Source: Flavobacteriales bacterium
GTDB lineage: Bacteria > Bacteroidota > Bacteroidia > Flavobacteriales > Flavobacteriaceae
Reading direction: 5' to 3'
Assembly: GCA_018335925.1 (NCBI GenBank)
Contig: JAGXRF010000115.1
Span: forward strand, 1 to 61,000
Length of the DNA: 61,000 bases
Both the position numbers and the translations under genes were made by a program. Under the pieces are notes generated by a model. The model did not search any database, was not told the origin of the DNA, and saw only the letters and a list, made by a program, of their open reading frames with translations. Of the stretch, positions 1 through 8,330 are shown in pieces (the first letter of the stretch is position 1; each line of letters opens with the position of its first letter).

Positions 1-665
1 TTAAAGCCAATAAAGTTAAAAGTTAAGATGCTGAATCAAGTTCAGCATGACAGCATTAGAAATGTAGAACATGGCTTTACAAAATATTGCGAAGCAAAAT
101 CCTGCATTCGTGATGAGTGAATCTTCTTATAAGTTAAAGCCAATAAAGTTAAAAGTTAAGATGCTGAATCAAGTTCAGCATGACAGCATTAGAAATGTAG
201 AACATGGCTTTGCAGGATGTTGCGAAGCAAAATCCTGCATTCGTGATGAGTGAATCTTCTTATAAATTAAAGCCAATAAAGTTAAAAGTTAAGATGCTGA
301 ATCAAGTTCAGCATGACAGCATTAGAAATGTAGAACATGGCTTTACAAAATATTACGAAGCAAAATCCTGGATTCGTGATGAGTGAATCTTCTTATAAGT
401 TGAAGCCAATAAAGTTAAAAGGTAAGATGCTAAATCAAGTTCAGCATGACAGCATTAGAAATGTAGAACATGGCTTTACAAAATATTACGAAGCAAAATC
501 CTGCATTCGTGATGAGTGAATCTTCTTATAAATTAAAGCCAATAAAGTTAAAAGTTAAGATGCTGAATCAAGTTCAGCATGACAGCATTAGAAATGTAGA
601 ACATGGCTTTGCAGGATGTTGCGAAGCAAAATCCTGCATTCGTGATGAGTGAATCTTCTTATAAG
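1..665. repeat. Tandem array of five 133-bp units
   Basis: Five head-to-tail units begin at 1, 134, 267, 400 and 533, each exactly 133 bp and differing at only a few bases. The array stops after 665, where the next unit would continue, and may run off the left edge. Every unit carries a stem-loop with an 8-bp stem and 5-base loop (first copy at 28-48; the unit at 400 has one stem mismatch). Units 2 and 5 are identical except for the last base and carry a second stem-loop (8-bp arms at 211-218/232-239 and 610-617/631-638) that units 1, 3 and 4 have lost. The core stem-loop resembles short palindromic intergenic repeats common in flavobacteria. The 133-bp period is not a multiple of three, so the small overlapping ORFs inside it are unlikely to be coding. 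Confidence 0.95.
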
Positions 666-755
666 TTGAATCTAGCTAATTTAGAAGAAGCACATTTAAA
701 TAGTGTTTAGTTTAAACAAATTGTAGATATTGAATTTCATTAAACTAAAAAAGTT

Positions 756-1340
756 TTAACTTACCCAAAAACCCAAAACTTCTTTCTCTATCCATTTTTT
801 ACCGTTCCAATAATAATAAACCGTTACACCACTTCCACATAAAGGACCACAAACAACACCTATTTTTACAATTACTTGATTGTATTTTTCGTTAAAAACT
901 GGGTTAGATACCGATAAATATCCGGTATTATTACAATAATCATCTAACCATTTAAAAAACGGAACTTTATTGTTTTCTAAAGAATCTAATTTTTTTTGGG
1001 TGATGATTATTTTATTATTCAAACTAGACTCAAATAGAAATGCGGAAAAGTACATTTTTTCTTGAAATGCTAAATGTTTGGTGTTTTTTATTTTCAAATG
1101 CAAACTGGCAATTGTTTGAAAGTCAAAATCACTAGGTGGAAATTTATTTGAAGAAATTATACAAGCAGGTTCATTAAAATAATTCGAATAATCAATTTTT
1201 AGTTGGTCAAAAAGAGATTGTCCTTTTTCATAATATAAGTTGTTTGGTTTGGTTGATTTTTCATTACATCCCAAAATAGAACATAAAACAACCAAAGCAA
1301 ACAAGTAAAATAATTTGTTTAGAAATACATTTTTAAACAT
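756..1340 (-). CDS. Hypothetical lipoprotein
   Basis: This 194-residue protein starts with a hydrophobic signal segment ending in a lipobox (Ser-Ile-Leu-Gly-Cys, Cys near residue 25), so it should be exported and lipid-anchored, probably at the outer membrane or periplasmic face. The rest is soluble and mixed alpha/beta. Near the C-terminus is a Cys-Gly-Pro-Leu-Cys-Gly stretch followed by a tyrosine-rich segment and a Gly-Lys-Lys-Trp motif of the kind seen in small beta-rich domains. I do not recognise a named family. It lies alone between the tandem array and the FAD oxidase gene, with 70 bases separating it from the latter. The gene is probably real because of the clean signal and lipobox; its function is unknown. 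Confidence 0.75.
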   Translation of the reverse strand: MFKNVFLNKLFYLFALVVLCSILGCNEKSTKPNNLYYEKGQSLFDQLKIDYSNYFNEPACIISSNKFPPSDFDFQTIASLHLKIKNTKHLAFQEKMYFSAFLFESSLNNKIIITQKKLDSLENNKVPFFKWLDDYCNNTGYLSVSNPVFNEKYNQVIVKIGVVCGPLCGSGVTVYYYWNGKKWIEKEVLGFWVS

Positions 1341-1410
1341 TTAGAAATAAGGAATTAAGGAATACATTAAGTTTAAAAAACGCATTTAGCTTAAAGCTTA
1401 TTGCCTAAAG

Positions 1411-2808
1411 CTACAACCCTTCATCCGGAAACACCTTACCAGGATTCATGATGCCATTTGGATCAAACACCTTTTTGATGCCTTTCATCAATTGTAAAGT
1501 CAATGGCGAAAATGCAATTGGCATGTAATTTTTTTGCACCCAACCAATGCCGTGTTCACCGGACAAGGTGCCACCTAACCGAACCGTAAGTTCCATGATT
1601 TCATGAATACCTTTCGGGACTTCGTTTTGCCATGCCTCTTCCGAAAGATTTCCTTTCACAATGTTGATGTGTAAATTACCATCGCCTGCATGGCCATAAC
1701 AAACCGATTGAAAGCCGTATTTTTTTCCTATCGATTTTACTCCTAAAAGCAATTCCGGTAAAGCAAATCTTGGTACCACCGTATCTTCTTCTTTGTACAC
1801 CGAATTGCTTTTTACTGCTTCTGCCACTTTTCTTCGCAATTTCCACAAGCTATTTTTAGATTCTTCTGTATCTGCAAACAAAATTTCATCAATTGAAAAA
1901 GCTTCTAATACAGGCATCAAAGCTTCTGCTTGCTTCATCAAATAATCTTGGTCGTTGCCATCTAGCTCTATCAACAAATGGGCTTGGTGGTTATCTTTCA
2001 CCAAAGAGGCATCTTCTTGTAAGTGTTGAATAGACCAATCTAAGGCATCTTTCTCCATAAATTCTAATGCACTTGGCACAATGCCAGCTTTAAAAATGGC
2101 AGCCACCGCTTGGCAAGCTTCTTCCATTTTGTAAAAAGGAACCAACATTAAAATTTGGTTAGAAACTGCTGGAATCAACTTTAAAACAATTTTGGTAATT
2201 ACCCCCAAAGTGCCTTCGCTCCCAACCATCAATTGGGTAAGATTATACCCTGTTGCATTTTTTAGGGTATTGGCTCCTGTCCAATGTACAGATCCATCTG
2301 GCAACACCACTTCAACATTTAATACAAAATCTTTGGTTACCCCATATTTCACTGCTCTTGCACCTCCTGCATTTTCGGCTACATTTCCACCTATACTACA
2401 GCTCCCTTTGCTGCTTGGATCTACCGGGTAAAACAAACCGTGTTTTGCAACCTCATCTTGCAATACTTGTGTGATTACACCTGGCTCCACGGTAACTTGT
2501 AAATTATCTGTATCGATATGTAAAATGCGATTCATTTTTTCCATACTCAATCCAATGCCGCCATGTACAGAAAGAGCTCCCCCACTCAATCCGGTTCTTG
2601 CTCCTATAGGAGTAACCGGAATTTGGTGTTGGTTAGCAAATTGCAACAATGCTACAATTTGGGAAACTTCGGTAGGTTTGGCTACCACATGCGGTGGAAA
2701 ACAAAAATCTTCAGTTTCGTCTGAGCCATATTGTTTTAACACTTCTTCTTGCCAAAATAAAATTTCAGGTGAAACGATTGTGGTTAATTGCGATAAATTG
2801 GGATACAT
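1411..2808 (-). CDS. FAD-binding oxidase, GlcD/D-lactate dehydrogenase family
   Basis: A 465-residue flavoprotein of the glycolate oxidase GlcD / D-2-hydroxyacid dehydrogenase type, which oxidises D-lactate, glycolate or a related 2-hydroxyacid using FAD. The PCMH-type FAD-binding domain covers about residues 35-215, with the Pro-Ile-Gly-Ala-Arg-Thr-Gly-Leu-Ser-Gly-Gly motif near 67-77 and the Ser-Ile-Gly-Gly-Asn-Val-Ala-Glu-Asn-Ala-Gly-Gly motif near 138-149. The C-terminal FAD-oxidase domain has the expected His-Ala-Gly-Asp-Gly-Asn-Leu-His segment and a Gly-Glu-His-Gly-Ile-Gly motif, and ends with Asn-Pro-Gly-Lys. Length is normal for single-subunit bacterial members. It is transcribed divergently from meaB across a 106-bp gap. 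The exact substrate cannot be told from sequence. Confidence 0.92.
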   Translation of the reverse strand: MYPNLSQLTTIVSPEILFWQEEVLKQYGSDETEDFCFPPHVVAKPTEVSQIVALLQFANQHQIPVTPIGARTGLSGGALSVHGGIGLSMEKMNRILHIDTDNLQVTVEPGVITQVLQDEVAKHGLFYPVDPSSKGSCSIGGNVAENAGGARAVKYGVTKDFVLNVEVVLPDGSVHWTGANTLKNATGYNLTQLMVGSEGTLGVITKIVLKLIPAVSNQILMLVPFYKMEEACQAVAAIFKAGIVPSALEFMEKDALDWSIQHLQEDASLVKDNHQAHLLIELDGNDQDYLMKQAEALMPVLEAFSIDEILFADTEESKNSLWKLRRKVAEAVKSNSVYKEEDTVVPRFALPELLLGVKSIGKKYGFQSVCYGHAGDGNLHINIVKGNLSEEAWQNEVPKGIHEIMELTVRLGGTLSGEHGIGWVQKNYMPIAFSPLTLQLMKGIKKVFDPNGIMNPGKVFPDEGL

Positions 2809-2863
2809 GCCTTTAAATTATGCCACTAAATTACAATAAAAGAAAGATACCTGAAAAAGCCCG

Positions 2864-2897
2864 TTTGGTAAATGCAATTAAAAAGTTAGTATCTTTA
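2864..2897 (+). promoter_or_regulatory. Putative Bacteroidota promoter of meaB
   Basis: A TTTG at 2864-2867 is followed 22 bases later by TATCTTTA at 2890-2897, one base off the TAnnTTTG -7 consensus. It would start transcription just upstream of the meaB ATG at 2915. The spacing is slightly long, so this is tentative. Confidence 0.45.
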
Positions 2898-2914
2898 CCT
2901 TTCAAAGCGAACTC

Positions 2915-3997
2915 ATGTCGGGAATCAACGAAATTAAAGGAATCTCCAATCCAGATGGCATCAATCCGAAGGTGCTTCATCGGGTAAAAAATCTTCGTAA
3001 CAAACCTATCGACACCACCGAAATTGCATCTAAAATTTTACAAGGCGATGTGGTAGCATTGAGTCAAGGAATTACTTTGTTGGAAAGCAACCAACCCAAG
3101 CATGCCGAATTGGCCAGTGAAATCATGCAACAAACTTTTGCGGGCACCAACACTACCTCTATTCGAATTGGCATTACCGGAGTTCCTGGAGTTGGTAAAA
3201 GTACTTTTATCGAAGCCTTTGGGACTTATTTAACCGAATTGGGCTTGAGAATTGCGGTATTGGCCATTGATCCGAGCAGCAGCATCAGTAAAGGCAGCAT
3301 TTTGGGTGACAAAACGAGAATGGAACAATTGGCAAGAAATCCAAGAGCATTTATCCGACCTAGTGCATCCGGAAGTTCATTAGGTGGGGTTGCAAAAAAA
3401 ACCAGAGAAGCGGTGTTGCTTTGTGAAGCAGCCAAATTTGATGTGGTATTGATTGAAACCGTTGGAGTTGGCCAAAGTGAAACCACCGTACATGGCATGG
3501 TAGATTTTTTCTTGTTGCTAAAATTAGCAGGTGCTGGTGACGAACTTCAAGGCATCAAAAGAGGTATTATGGAAATGGCAGATGCCATTGTAATTAATAA
3601 AGCAGATGGCACTAATGTAAAAAATGCACGGATTGCCAAAGCCGATTTTATGCGAGCCTTACATTTGTTTCCACCCAAAACAAGTGGCTGGACTGTGCCT
3701 GTTTTGTTGAGTAGTGCTACAGAAAAAATAGGAATTGCTGAAATTTGGGAACAAATAGAAAATTTTAAAACAACTACCACACAAAACGGTTATTGGAAAC
3801 AACACCGAAAAGAACAACAAAAGCAATGGATGTTGGAATATTTAGAAGAGCATTTAAAAAATTATTTTTTTAACGATTCTCAAGTGAAAGAAAATTGGAA
3901 TGAAATAGAGCAAAATGTGATGCTAAGCAAACAATCTCCTTACGAAGCTGCCAACCAACTGTTGCAACTATTTTATTCCAATAAAAAACTCCCCTAA
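2915..3997 (+). CDS. meaB: Methylmalonyl-CoA mutase-associated GTPase MeaB
   Basis: A 360-residue P-loop GTPase of the MeaB/ArgK family. These G-proteins chaperone the B12-dependent methylmalonyl-CoA mutase, gating cofactor loading and protecting the enzyme from inactivation. The Walker A loop (Gly-Val-Pro-Gly-Val-Gly-Lys-Ser-Thr) lies at about 89-97. It is followed by the Asp-Pro-Ser-Ser-Ser motif, the family-typical Gly-Asp-Lys-Thr-Arg-Met segment, a Glu-Thr-Val-Gly-Val-Gly-Gln-Ser-Glu switch region, and Asn-Lys-Ala-Asp for guanine recognition. Length is normal. The mutase subunits are not in the window, but a corrinoid adenosyltransferase gene lies at 29964, consistent with a functional B12-dependent propionate/methylmalonyl-CoA route. 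The gene is alone in its transcript and ends in a terminator that overlaps its stop codon. Confidence 0.95.
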   Translation: MSGINEIKGISNPDGINPKVLHRVKNLRNKPIDTTEIASKILQGDVVALSQGITLLESNQPKHAELASEIMQQTFAGTNTTSIRIGITGVPGVGKSTFIEAFGTYLTELGLRIAVLAIDPSSSISKGSILGDKTRMEQLARNPRAFIRPSASGSSLGGVAKKTREAVLLCEAAKFDVVLIETVGVGQSETTVHGMVDFFLLLKLAGAGDELQGIKRGIMEMADAIVINKADGTNVKNARIAKADFMRALHLFPPKTSGWTVPVLLSSATEKIGIAEIWEQIENFKTTTTQNGYWKQHRKEQQKQWMLEYLEEHLKNYFFNDSQVKENWNEIEQNVMLSKQSPYEAANQLLQLFYSNKKLP

Positions 3998-4014
3998 CAT
4001 GGTAGAGGAGTTTT
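3985..4014. terminator. Bidirectional terminator between meaB and the 4027 gene
   Basis: AAAACTCC (3985-3992) and GGAGTTTT (4007-4014) form an 8-bp stem with A- and T-rich flanks, suitable for termination from both sides of this convergent gene pair. The meaB stop codon lies in the loop. Confidence 0.75.
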
Positions 4015-4026
4015 AATTTAAATGGA

Positions 4027-4506
4027 TCATGTATTGGCATTACAAAGCTTTTCCCATTTTTCTGCAAGTTGTAACTCTCCATTAAGCTGAAACTGAGTTT
4101 CTTCGTCATATAACTCTAAATTAACCTCTTTGATTGCAGTAGATTTAGGCTCCAAATGCAAGTAGATTTTTTTAATTAATTGGTTGTTGAACGAATTTCC
4201 TTTATGGTTTGCAGTTTTTTTCTTGACTTGTATAGGTTGGTAGTTTTTTAAAATTATTTTTTCTTCTACTACCAATTCTTCTAAGTTTTTCACAAAGAAC
4301 AATTCTCGTTTATTTTGATCTATGCCAATAATGGCATCATTTAACACATCAAAAGTTGTGATACTACTTCCGGAAGAAGCAGCCAATTGGTTAATTGATT
4401 GTATTAGTTTTTGTTTTTTGTTTTTTGAATGACGATTCATTAAAATAAAAGGTGCAGCACAAAGCAATAGTACTACCAATCCTATGATTAAATTTGGTAA
4501 ATCCAT
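4027..4506 (-). CDS. Hypothetical single-pass membrane protein
   Basis: A 159-residue protein with one N-terminal transmembrane helix (about residues 5-23) followed by a basic stretch rich in Lys and His, then a soluble domain. This topology places most of the protein in the cytoplasm. The soluble part has alternating hydrophobic strands with a repeated Lys-Lys pattern and no motif I can name. It converges on meaB with a shared terminator and is followed upstream on the same strand by another small membrane protein gene (4571-4945), from which it is separated by 64 bases. Function unknown. The start at 4506 gives the membrane helix directly after a short N-terminus, which is sensible. Confidence 0.7.
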   Translation of the reverse strand: MDLPNLIIGLVVLLLCAAPFILMNRHSKNKKQKLIQSINQLAASSGSSITTFDVLNDAIIGIDQNKRELFFVKNLEELVVEEKIILKNYQPIQVKKKTANHKGNSFNNQLIKKIYLHLEPKSTAIKEVNLELYDEETQFQLNGELQLAEKWEKLCNANT

Positions 4507-4570
4507 GGTTTTAAGTATTTTGTTTTTTTAAATAGTAAAATTGGCCTAAGCCACGATTATAAAAACATAC

Positions 4571-4945
4571 TTAACCAAAGGAATGAAAATGATAAAATAG
4601 TGATAAGATTTGTTTGGACAACTCCCTATTAGAAAAGGAATTTTTTGTAGTACTTTTCCAAGAATATGTGAAATAATCTACGGAAAATTCTTCTGAATAA
4701 AACTTAAACCCTTGCAGAAAATCAACTGGAAGGTTGTTTTTGGGGAAATACTTGTAAAGGCTTTCAGAAGGAGGTGTGTGAGAAAAATACTTTCCTTGGT
4801 AGATGGAAAAATACTTTTGCGAAGTGGTATGGCTATTGGTTTTACTTTCTAACTGAAAAGGAACTAAAAGTACCAATTGTGTTTGTATCCAGAGATACAA
4901 AAACATCCAAAAAAAGGAACCAATAGTAAGCAAACGATTTTTCAC
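4571..4945 (-). CDS. Hypothetical small membrane or exported protein, GTG start
   Basis: A 124-residue protein of unknown function. The N-terminus has a hydrophobic segment (about residues 6-31) that could be a membrane anchor or uncleaved signal; the remainder is aromatic-rich (many Tyr and Phe) and soluble. I see no known domain. The start is GTG at 4943-4945. It is supported by a perfect TAnnTTTG box (TATATTTG on the minus strand, 4950-4957) lying only four bases upstream of the start, implying a leaderless transcript. A later internal ATG (about residue 14) would cut into the hydrophobic segment. Coding status is moderately certain because the protein is short and unrecognised. Confidence 0.55.
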   Translation of the reverse strand: MKNRLLTIGSFFWMFLYLWIQTQLVLLVPFQLESKTNSHTTSQKYFSIYQGKYFSHTPPSESLYKYFPKNNLPVDFLQGFKFYSEEFSVDYFTYSWKSTTKNSFSNRELSKQILSLFYHFHSFG

Positions 4946-4949
4946 GGTA

Positions 4950-4957
4950 CAAATATA
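4950..4957 (-). promoter_or_regulatory. TAnnTTTG -7 box, likely leaderless transcript
   Basis: TATATTTG on the minus strand ends four bases before the GTG start of the 4571-4945 gene. No clear TTG -33 element is visible at the usual distance. Confidence 0.5.
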
Positions 4958-5006
4958 CTTAGGAAAGTATGTAGAAAATTGATATTCAATATTTAATTTA
5001 AAAGGT

Positions 5007-5378
5007 TTATGAATCTCTTAAAATTTTCTCCATCTTTTTACCCTTTGCCAATTCATCTACCAACTTATCTAAATAACGAACATTTCTAGTCAATTCATTT
5101 TCTATTTCTTCTACTCTATAGCCACAAATAACACCTGTAATTAATGATGCTTTTGGATGCAATTGAGCCCTTTCAAAAAAAGTTTTAAAAGTAACTTTTT
5201 CTTCCATTAGTTTTTGAATGTCGGCAGAATTAAAACTGGTTAACCATTCGATTACTAGGTGAAGTTCTTCTACCGTTCGTCCCTTACGCTCTACTTTATT
5301 TACATAATGCGGGTACACCGATGCAAATGTCATGGTGGCAATTCGTTGGTGGTGTTCTTCTGAAGGAGTCATGGACAT
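5007..5378 (-). CDS. DUF2200 domain protein
   Basis: A 123-residue protein that matches the small DUF2200 family over its full length. The N-terminal Ile-Ala-Thr-Met-Thr-Phe-Ala-Ser-Val-Tyr-Pro segment, the Lys-Gly-Arg-Thr turn and the central Ile-Thr-Gly-Val-Ile-Cys-Gly core are family hallmarks. It ends with Arg-Tyr-Leu-Asp-Lys-Leu-Val-Asp-Glu-Leu-Ala-Lys-Gly-Lys. The family has no established biochemical role and is thought to be cytosolic. The start at 5378 and a second ATG at 5372 are both possible. It lies six bases after the end of the carboxypeptidase-like-domain gene (5385-6260), so it is probably the last gene of that transcript. A decayed second copy exists at 59146-59315. Confidence 0.9.
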   Translation of the reverse strand: MSMTPSEEHHQRIATMTFASVYPHYVNKVERKGRTVEELHLVIEWLTSFNSADIQKLMEEKVTFKTFFERAQLHPKASLITGVICGYRVEEIENELTRNVRYLDKLVDELAKGKKMEKILRDS

Positions 5379-5384
5379 GATTTC

Positions 5385-6260
5385 TTATTTGGTTACTGAA
5401 ATGGATACATCAATTTGAACGTATGGATAGGCCTTTTTGTCCATCATTTGGTTATCATGATGGAAAAGGTTCCATTTTCCGTTGGAATACAACCATGTGT
5501 TGGTGGAATTAGTTGGCTCAAATCTAAAATTTGGTTGGTATTCCACCCGTTGAAGTGTTAAATTGGTTCCGTATTCCGTTGCTTTCCATTCAAATTTATT
5601 TTCAGGCAAAACAATAGTTTCTAAAGCTATCAATACGCCGTTTTTTGGAATTTTAATTCCAATATTTTTCACATCAACCTCAATTTCTAAAACATTGCTT
5701 TCTTTTACCTCTACTAAAATAGGACTTTGGTGTATTAGTTTGATAGGTTTGCTGTTTTCATCCACTTCGTAAAACCTCATCAAAAACTTGGATCTTGCTT
5801 GCCGGTTATTTAATTTAATTCGAACCTTTTTGAGCATTGTACCGGTTTGTTGCAAATCCTTGTTCGGAAAGAATTTGGAAAACATATATGGTATTCCGGG
5901 ATTGAGATAAACTTGTTGGGGTTGATAAGTGGCATTCCTTTGTAAAATTTTCACTTTTGGAACATGCATCAATTCTTTACTTTCTTCATTTGGAAACAAA
6001 ACAATAGGATTGGTTAATTGGTTTGAAGCAATTAACTTTCTTTCAAAACCCACCACATCTATTACCAAAGTATCCGTTTGCGAAATGTTTGGCAATTCAA
6101 ACAAACCATTTTGATTGGTAGAGGTTCCAAAATTATTTTCAACTAGCCAAATATTGGCATAGGCTACCGGTTTTTTTGATTCGCTATGTACTACTTGAAA
6201 GGCATTTTGTGCGGACACAGTAACCAATCCGAAAAGAAAAAAAGAGAGCAACTGCTTCAT
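5385..6260 (-). CDS. Exported protein with carboxypeptidase-like regulatory domain
   Basis: A 291-residue protein with an N-terminal signal peptide (cleavage after about residue 17) and a CarboxypepD_reg-like beta-sandwich at about 20-95, recognisable from the Pro-Val-Ala-Tyr-Ala-Asn-Ile core and the Ser-Thr-Asn-Gln-Asn-Gly-Leu-Phe-Glu-Leu turn. In Bacteroidota this domain occurs on many surface and TonB-linked proteins. The C-terminal part is beta-rich and has no named match. It sits between dsbD (36 bases upstream) and DUF2200 on the same strand. A similarly organised but longer paralogue is at 13145-14602. Probably periplasmic or outer-membrane associated; substrate unknown. Confidence 0.8.
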   Translation of the reverse strand: MKQLLSFFLFGLVTVSAQNAFQVVHSESKKPVAYANIWLVENNFGTSTNQNGLFELPNISQTDTLVIDVVGFERKLIASNQLTNPIVLFPNEESKELMHVPKVKILQRNATYQPQQVYLNPGIPYMFSKFFPNKDLQQTGTMLKKVRIKLNNRQARSKFLMRFYEVDENSKPIKLIHQSPILVEVKESNVLEIEVDVKNIGIKIPKNGVLIALETIVLPENKFEWKATEYGTNLTLQRVEYQPNFRFEPTNSTNTWLYSNGKWNLFHHDNQMMDKKAYPYVQIDVSISVTK

Positions 6261-6296
6261 ATATTAATTCAAATACATTAGCAATGTACTAAAAAT

Positions 6297-8330
6297 TTAC
6301 TTATTAAAATTCGCTATGCCATCTTTTAACCAATCTCTAAAATAAGAAATATCAGAATTGTAGGTTCTTGGTCCGTTGGATATGGTTTTTCCCTCCGTAT
6401 CTAATACCAAATAATAAGGTTGCGAATTGGTTTTGTATTTTTCAATTTGAAAATCGCTCCATAAATTCCCCACACTCTTAATGGTTCTTCCGGTAGTTTT
6501 GGAAATGTATTGTTTGCTTTCCGGTAATTTTTCTTTTTCATCTACATACAACGAAACCAACACCACTTGCTCTCGTAGCATTTGCAATACCGTTGGATCT
6601 GACCAAACAAAATCCTCCATTTTTCTGCAATTTTCACAACCATGTCCGGTAAAATCTAATAACACTGGCTTGTTAACTTTTTTGGCATAAGCCAAACCTT
6701 CCTCATAATCTAAAAATGCGGTAAGTCCGTGGGAAATTACTTTGGTTTTATAATTGCCTTCTACCAAATTAGCGTTTGCAACACTACCTCCACTGCCCCC
6801 TACGCCTTGAGGACTCTCGCTGTAATACAATGGAGGTGGAAATCCACTGATCAATTTTAAAGGTGCTCCCCACAAACCGGGAATTAAATATATGGTAAAC
6901 GAGGTAACCAACAAAGCCATTAACAATCTACCGGTTCCGATTGGTGCATTCGGATTGTCGTAATTCAAGGTAATTCTGCCAAACAAGTACATAGCCCAAG
7001 CTCCAAAAACAGCAATCCAAATGGCTAAAAATACTTCTCTTTCCAACAAATGGGTTTGAGAAACCAAATCGGCTTTAGATAAAAATTTGAAAGCCAATGC
7101 CAATTCTAAAAATCCTAATGAAACTTTCACGGTTTGCATCCAACCTCCCGATTTTGGTAAGGAATTTAACCATCCCGGAAATAAGGCAAACAACATAAAT
7201 GGCAATGCAATGGCTAATGAAAACCCTAACATTCCAACAATTGGTGCAATACCTCCTTTGGAAGAGGCTTCTACCAATAAAGTTCCTACAATAGGCCCGG
7301 TACACGAAAAAGAAACGATGGCCAATGCCAATGCCATAAAAAATATCCCAACAATACCAGAACGGTTAGATTGTCCGTCGATTTTATTGGCCCATGATTG
7401 TGGCAATACAATTTCAAATGCTCCTAAAAAGGAAATAGCAAAAACAATTAATATGGCAAAAAACAACAAGTTAAAGAACACACTTGTCGACATTTCGTTT
7501 AAAGAATCTGCCCCAAAAATGGCCACAATTACCGTTCCTAAAGTCACATAAATAATTACAATAGAAGCACCGTAAAAAATGGCATTGCGAATACCTTTGG
7601 CTCTGTTTTGACTCTGCTTGGTAAAAAAGCTCACTGTTAACGGAATCATCGGAAATACACAAGGGGTAAGTAATGCGGTAAACCCAAATAAAAATGCAAC
7701 CAAAAAAATACTCCACAAGTTTTTTTCTTCTGGTACAGTTGTATTAGTTGTGGAAGATTTTTCCACGGTATTGTTTTCTATACTCAAAACTTCTTCGATG
7801 GTATCGTTGGAGGCTTGCTCTAATTCAATTTCGGTTGCATTGGGAGAAGCAACAAAGGCTTCCTTGTTTAAAGCAGGCAACACAAAATCGAATTTTTTAT
7901 ACAATTGGATGCACTGTTCTTTACATGCTTGGTAGCTTACTTCTACAGGAATCGACTTGACATTGGCATTCAATACTTTGATTTTTTGGTAAAAAGAAGC
8001 CTTGTCTGCAAAGTAATACTCATCTACTCCAAAAATATCATTAAAGACTTTTTTATACGGACTCTCTACGGTTTTGCCAATCAGTTGGTAATTGCCTTTT
8101 TGGTTTTGGTAATCATACTCTGTTGGAAGTGGTCCACCATCTGGAGTAAATTGCGAATACATATGCCAAAACGGGTCTATTTTTACTTCGTAATGCAACG
8201 TAAATTCGGTTTCGGAGTTTTTCTCCACACGGGTAGTCCATTTCACCGGATCTGCCATTTGTGCTTGGGCCAAAAACAATCCGAGAAACAAAAAGTATAA
8301 CGAGCGAAAAAGAGTTTTTGTGGTATTCAT
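6297..8330 (-). CDS. dsbD: Thiol:disulfide interchange protein DsbD
   Basis: A 677-residue three-part protein that carries electrons from cytoplasmic thioredoxin across the inner membrane to periplasmic thiol proteins and cytochrome c maturation. A signal peptide (residues 1-23) is followed by an N-terminal immunoglobulin-like domain with a Cys-Lys-Glu-Gln-Cys pair near 135. The central multi-helix membrane domain (about 205-500) contains Thr-Pro-Cys-Val-Phe-Pro and a Ser-Cys-Thr-Gly-Pro motif, the expected cysteine pair. The C-terminal thioredoxin domain carries Cys-Glu-Asn-Cys near 566. All cysteine pairs needed for electron relay are present. The ATG overlaps the tilS stop by one base (TAATG arrangement), so translation is coupled. 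Length is somewhat above the E. coli protein but normal for Bacteroidota. Confidence 0.95.
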   Translation of the reverse strand: MNTTKTLFRSLYFLFLGLFLAQAQMADPVKWTTRVEKNSETEFTLHYEVKIDPFWHMYSQFTPDGGPLPTEYDYQNQKGNYQLIGKTVESPYKKVFNDIFGVDEYYFADKASFYQKIKVLNANVKSIPVEVSYQACKEQCIQLYKKFDFVLPALNKEAFVASPNATEIELEQASNDTIEEVLSIENNTVEKSSTTNTTVPEEKNLWSIFLVAFLFGFTALLTPCVFPMIPLTVSFFTKQSQNRAKGIRNAIFYGASIVIIYVTLGTVIVAIFGADSLNEMSTSVFFNLLFFAILIVFAISFLGAFEIVLPQSWANKIDGQSNRSGIVGIFFMALALAIVSFSCTGPIVGTLLVEASSKGGIAPIVGMLGFSLAIALPFMLFALFPGWLNSLPKSGGWMQTVKVSLGFLELALAFKFLSKADLVSQTHLLEREVFLAIWIAVFGAWAMYLFGRITLNYDNPNAPIGTGRLLMALLVTSFTIYLIPGLWGAPLKLISGFPPPLYYSESPQGVGGSGGSVANANLVEGNYKTKVISHGLTAFLDYEEGLAYAKKVNKPVLLDFTGHGCENCRKMEDFVWSDPTVLQMLREQVVLVSLYVDEKEKLPESKQYISKTTGRTIKSVGNLWSDFQIEKYKTNSQPYYLVLDTEGKTISNGPRTYNSDISYFRDWLKDGIANFNK

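Noticed and set aside
71..652. Four overlapping 60-residue ORFs inside the tandem array
   Set aside because: They recur once per 133-bp unit because the sequence repeats, are not in a shared frame, lack promoters, and consist of translated palindromic repeat sequence. Coding is unlikely.
1..665. CRISPR array
   Set aside because: Units are direct continuous 133-bp repeats with no variable spacers, and no cas genes are nearby.
7087..7551. 154-residue ORF on the plus strand
   Set aside because: It is antisense to the dsbD membrane domain and looks like a frame shadow.
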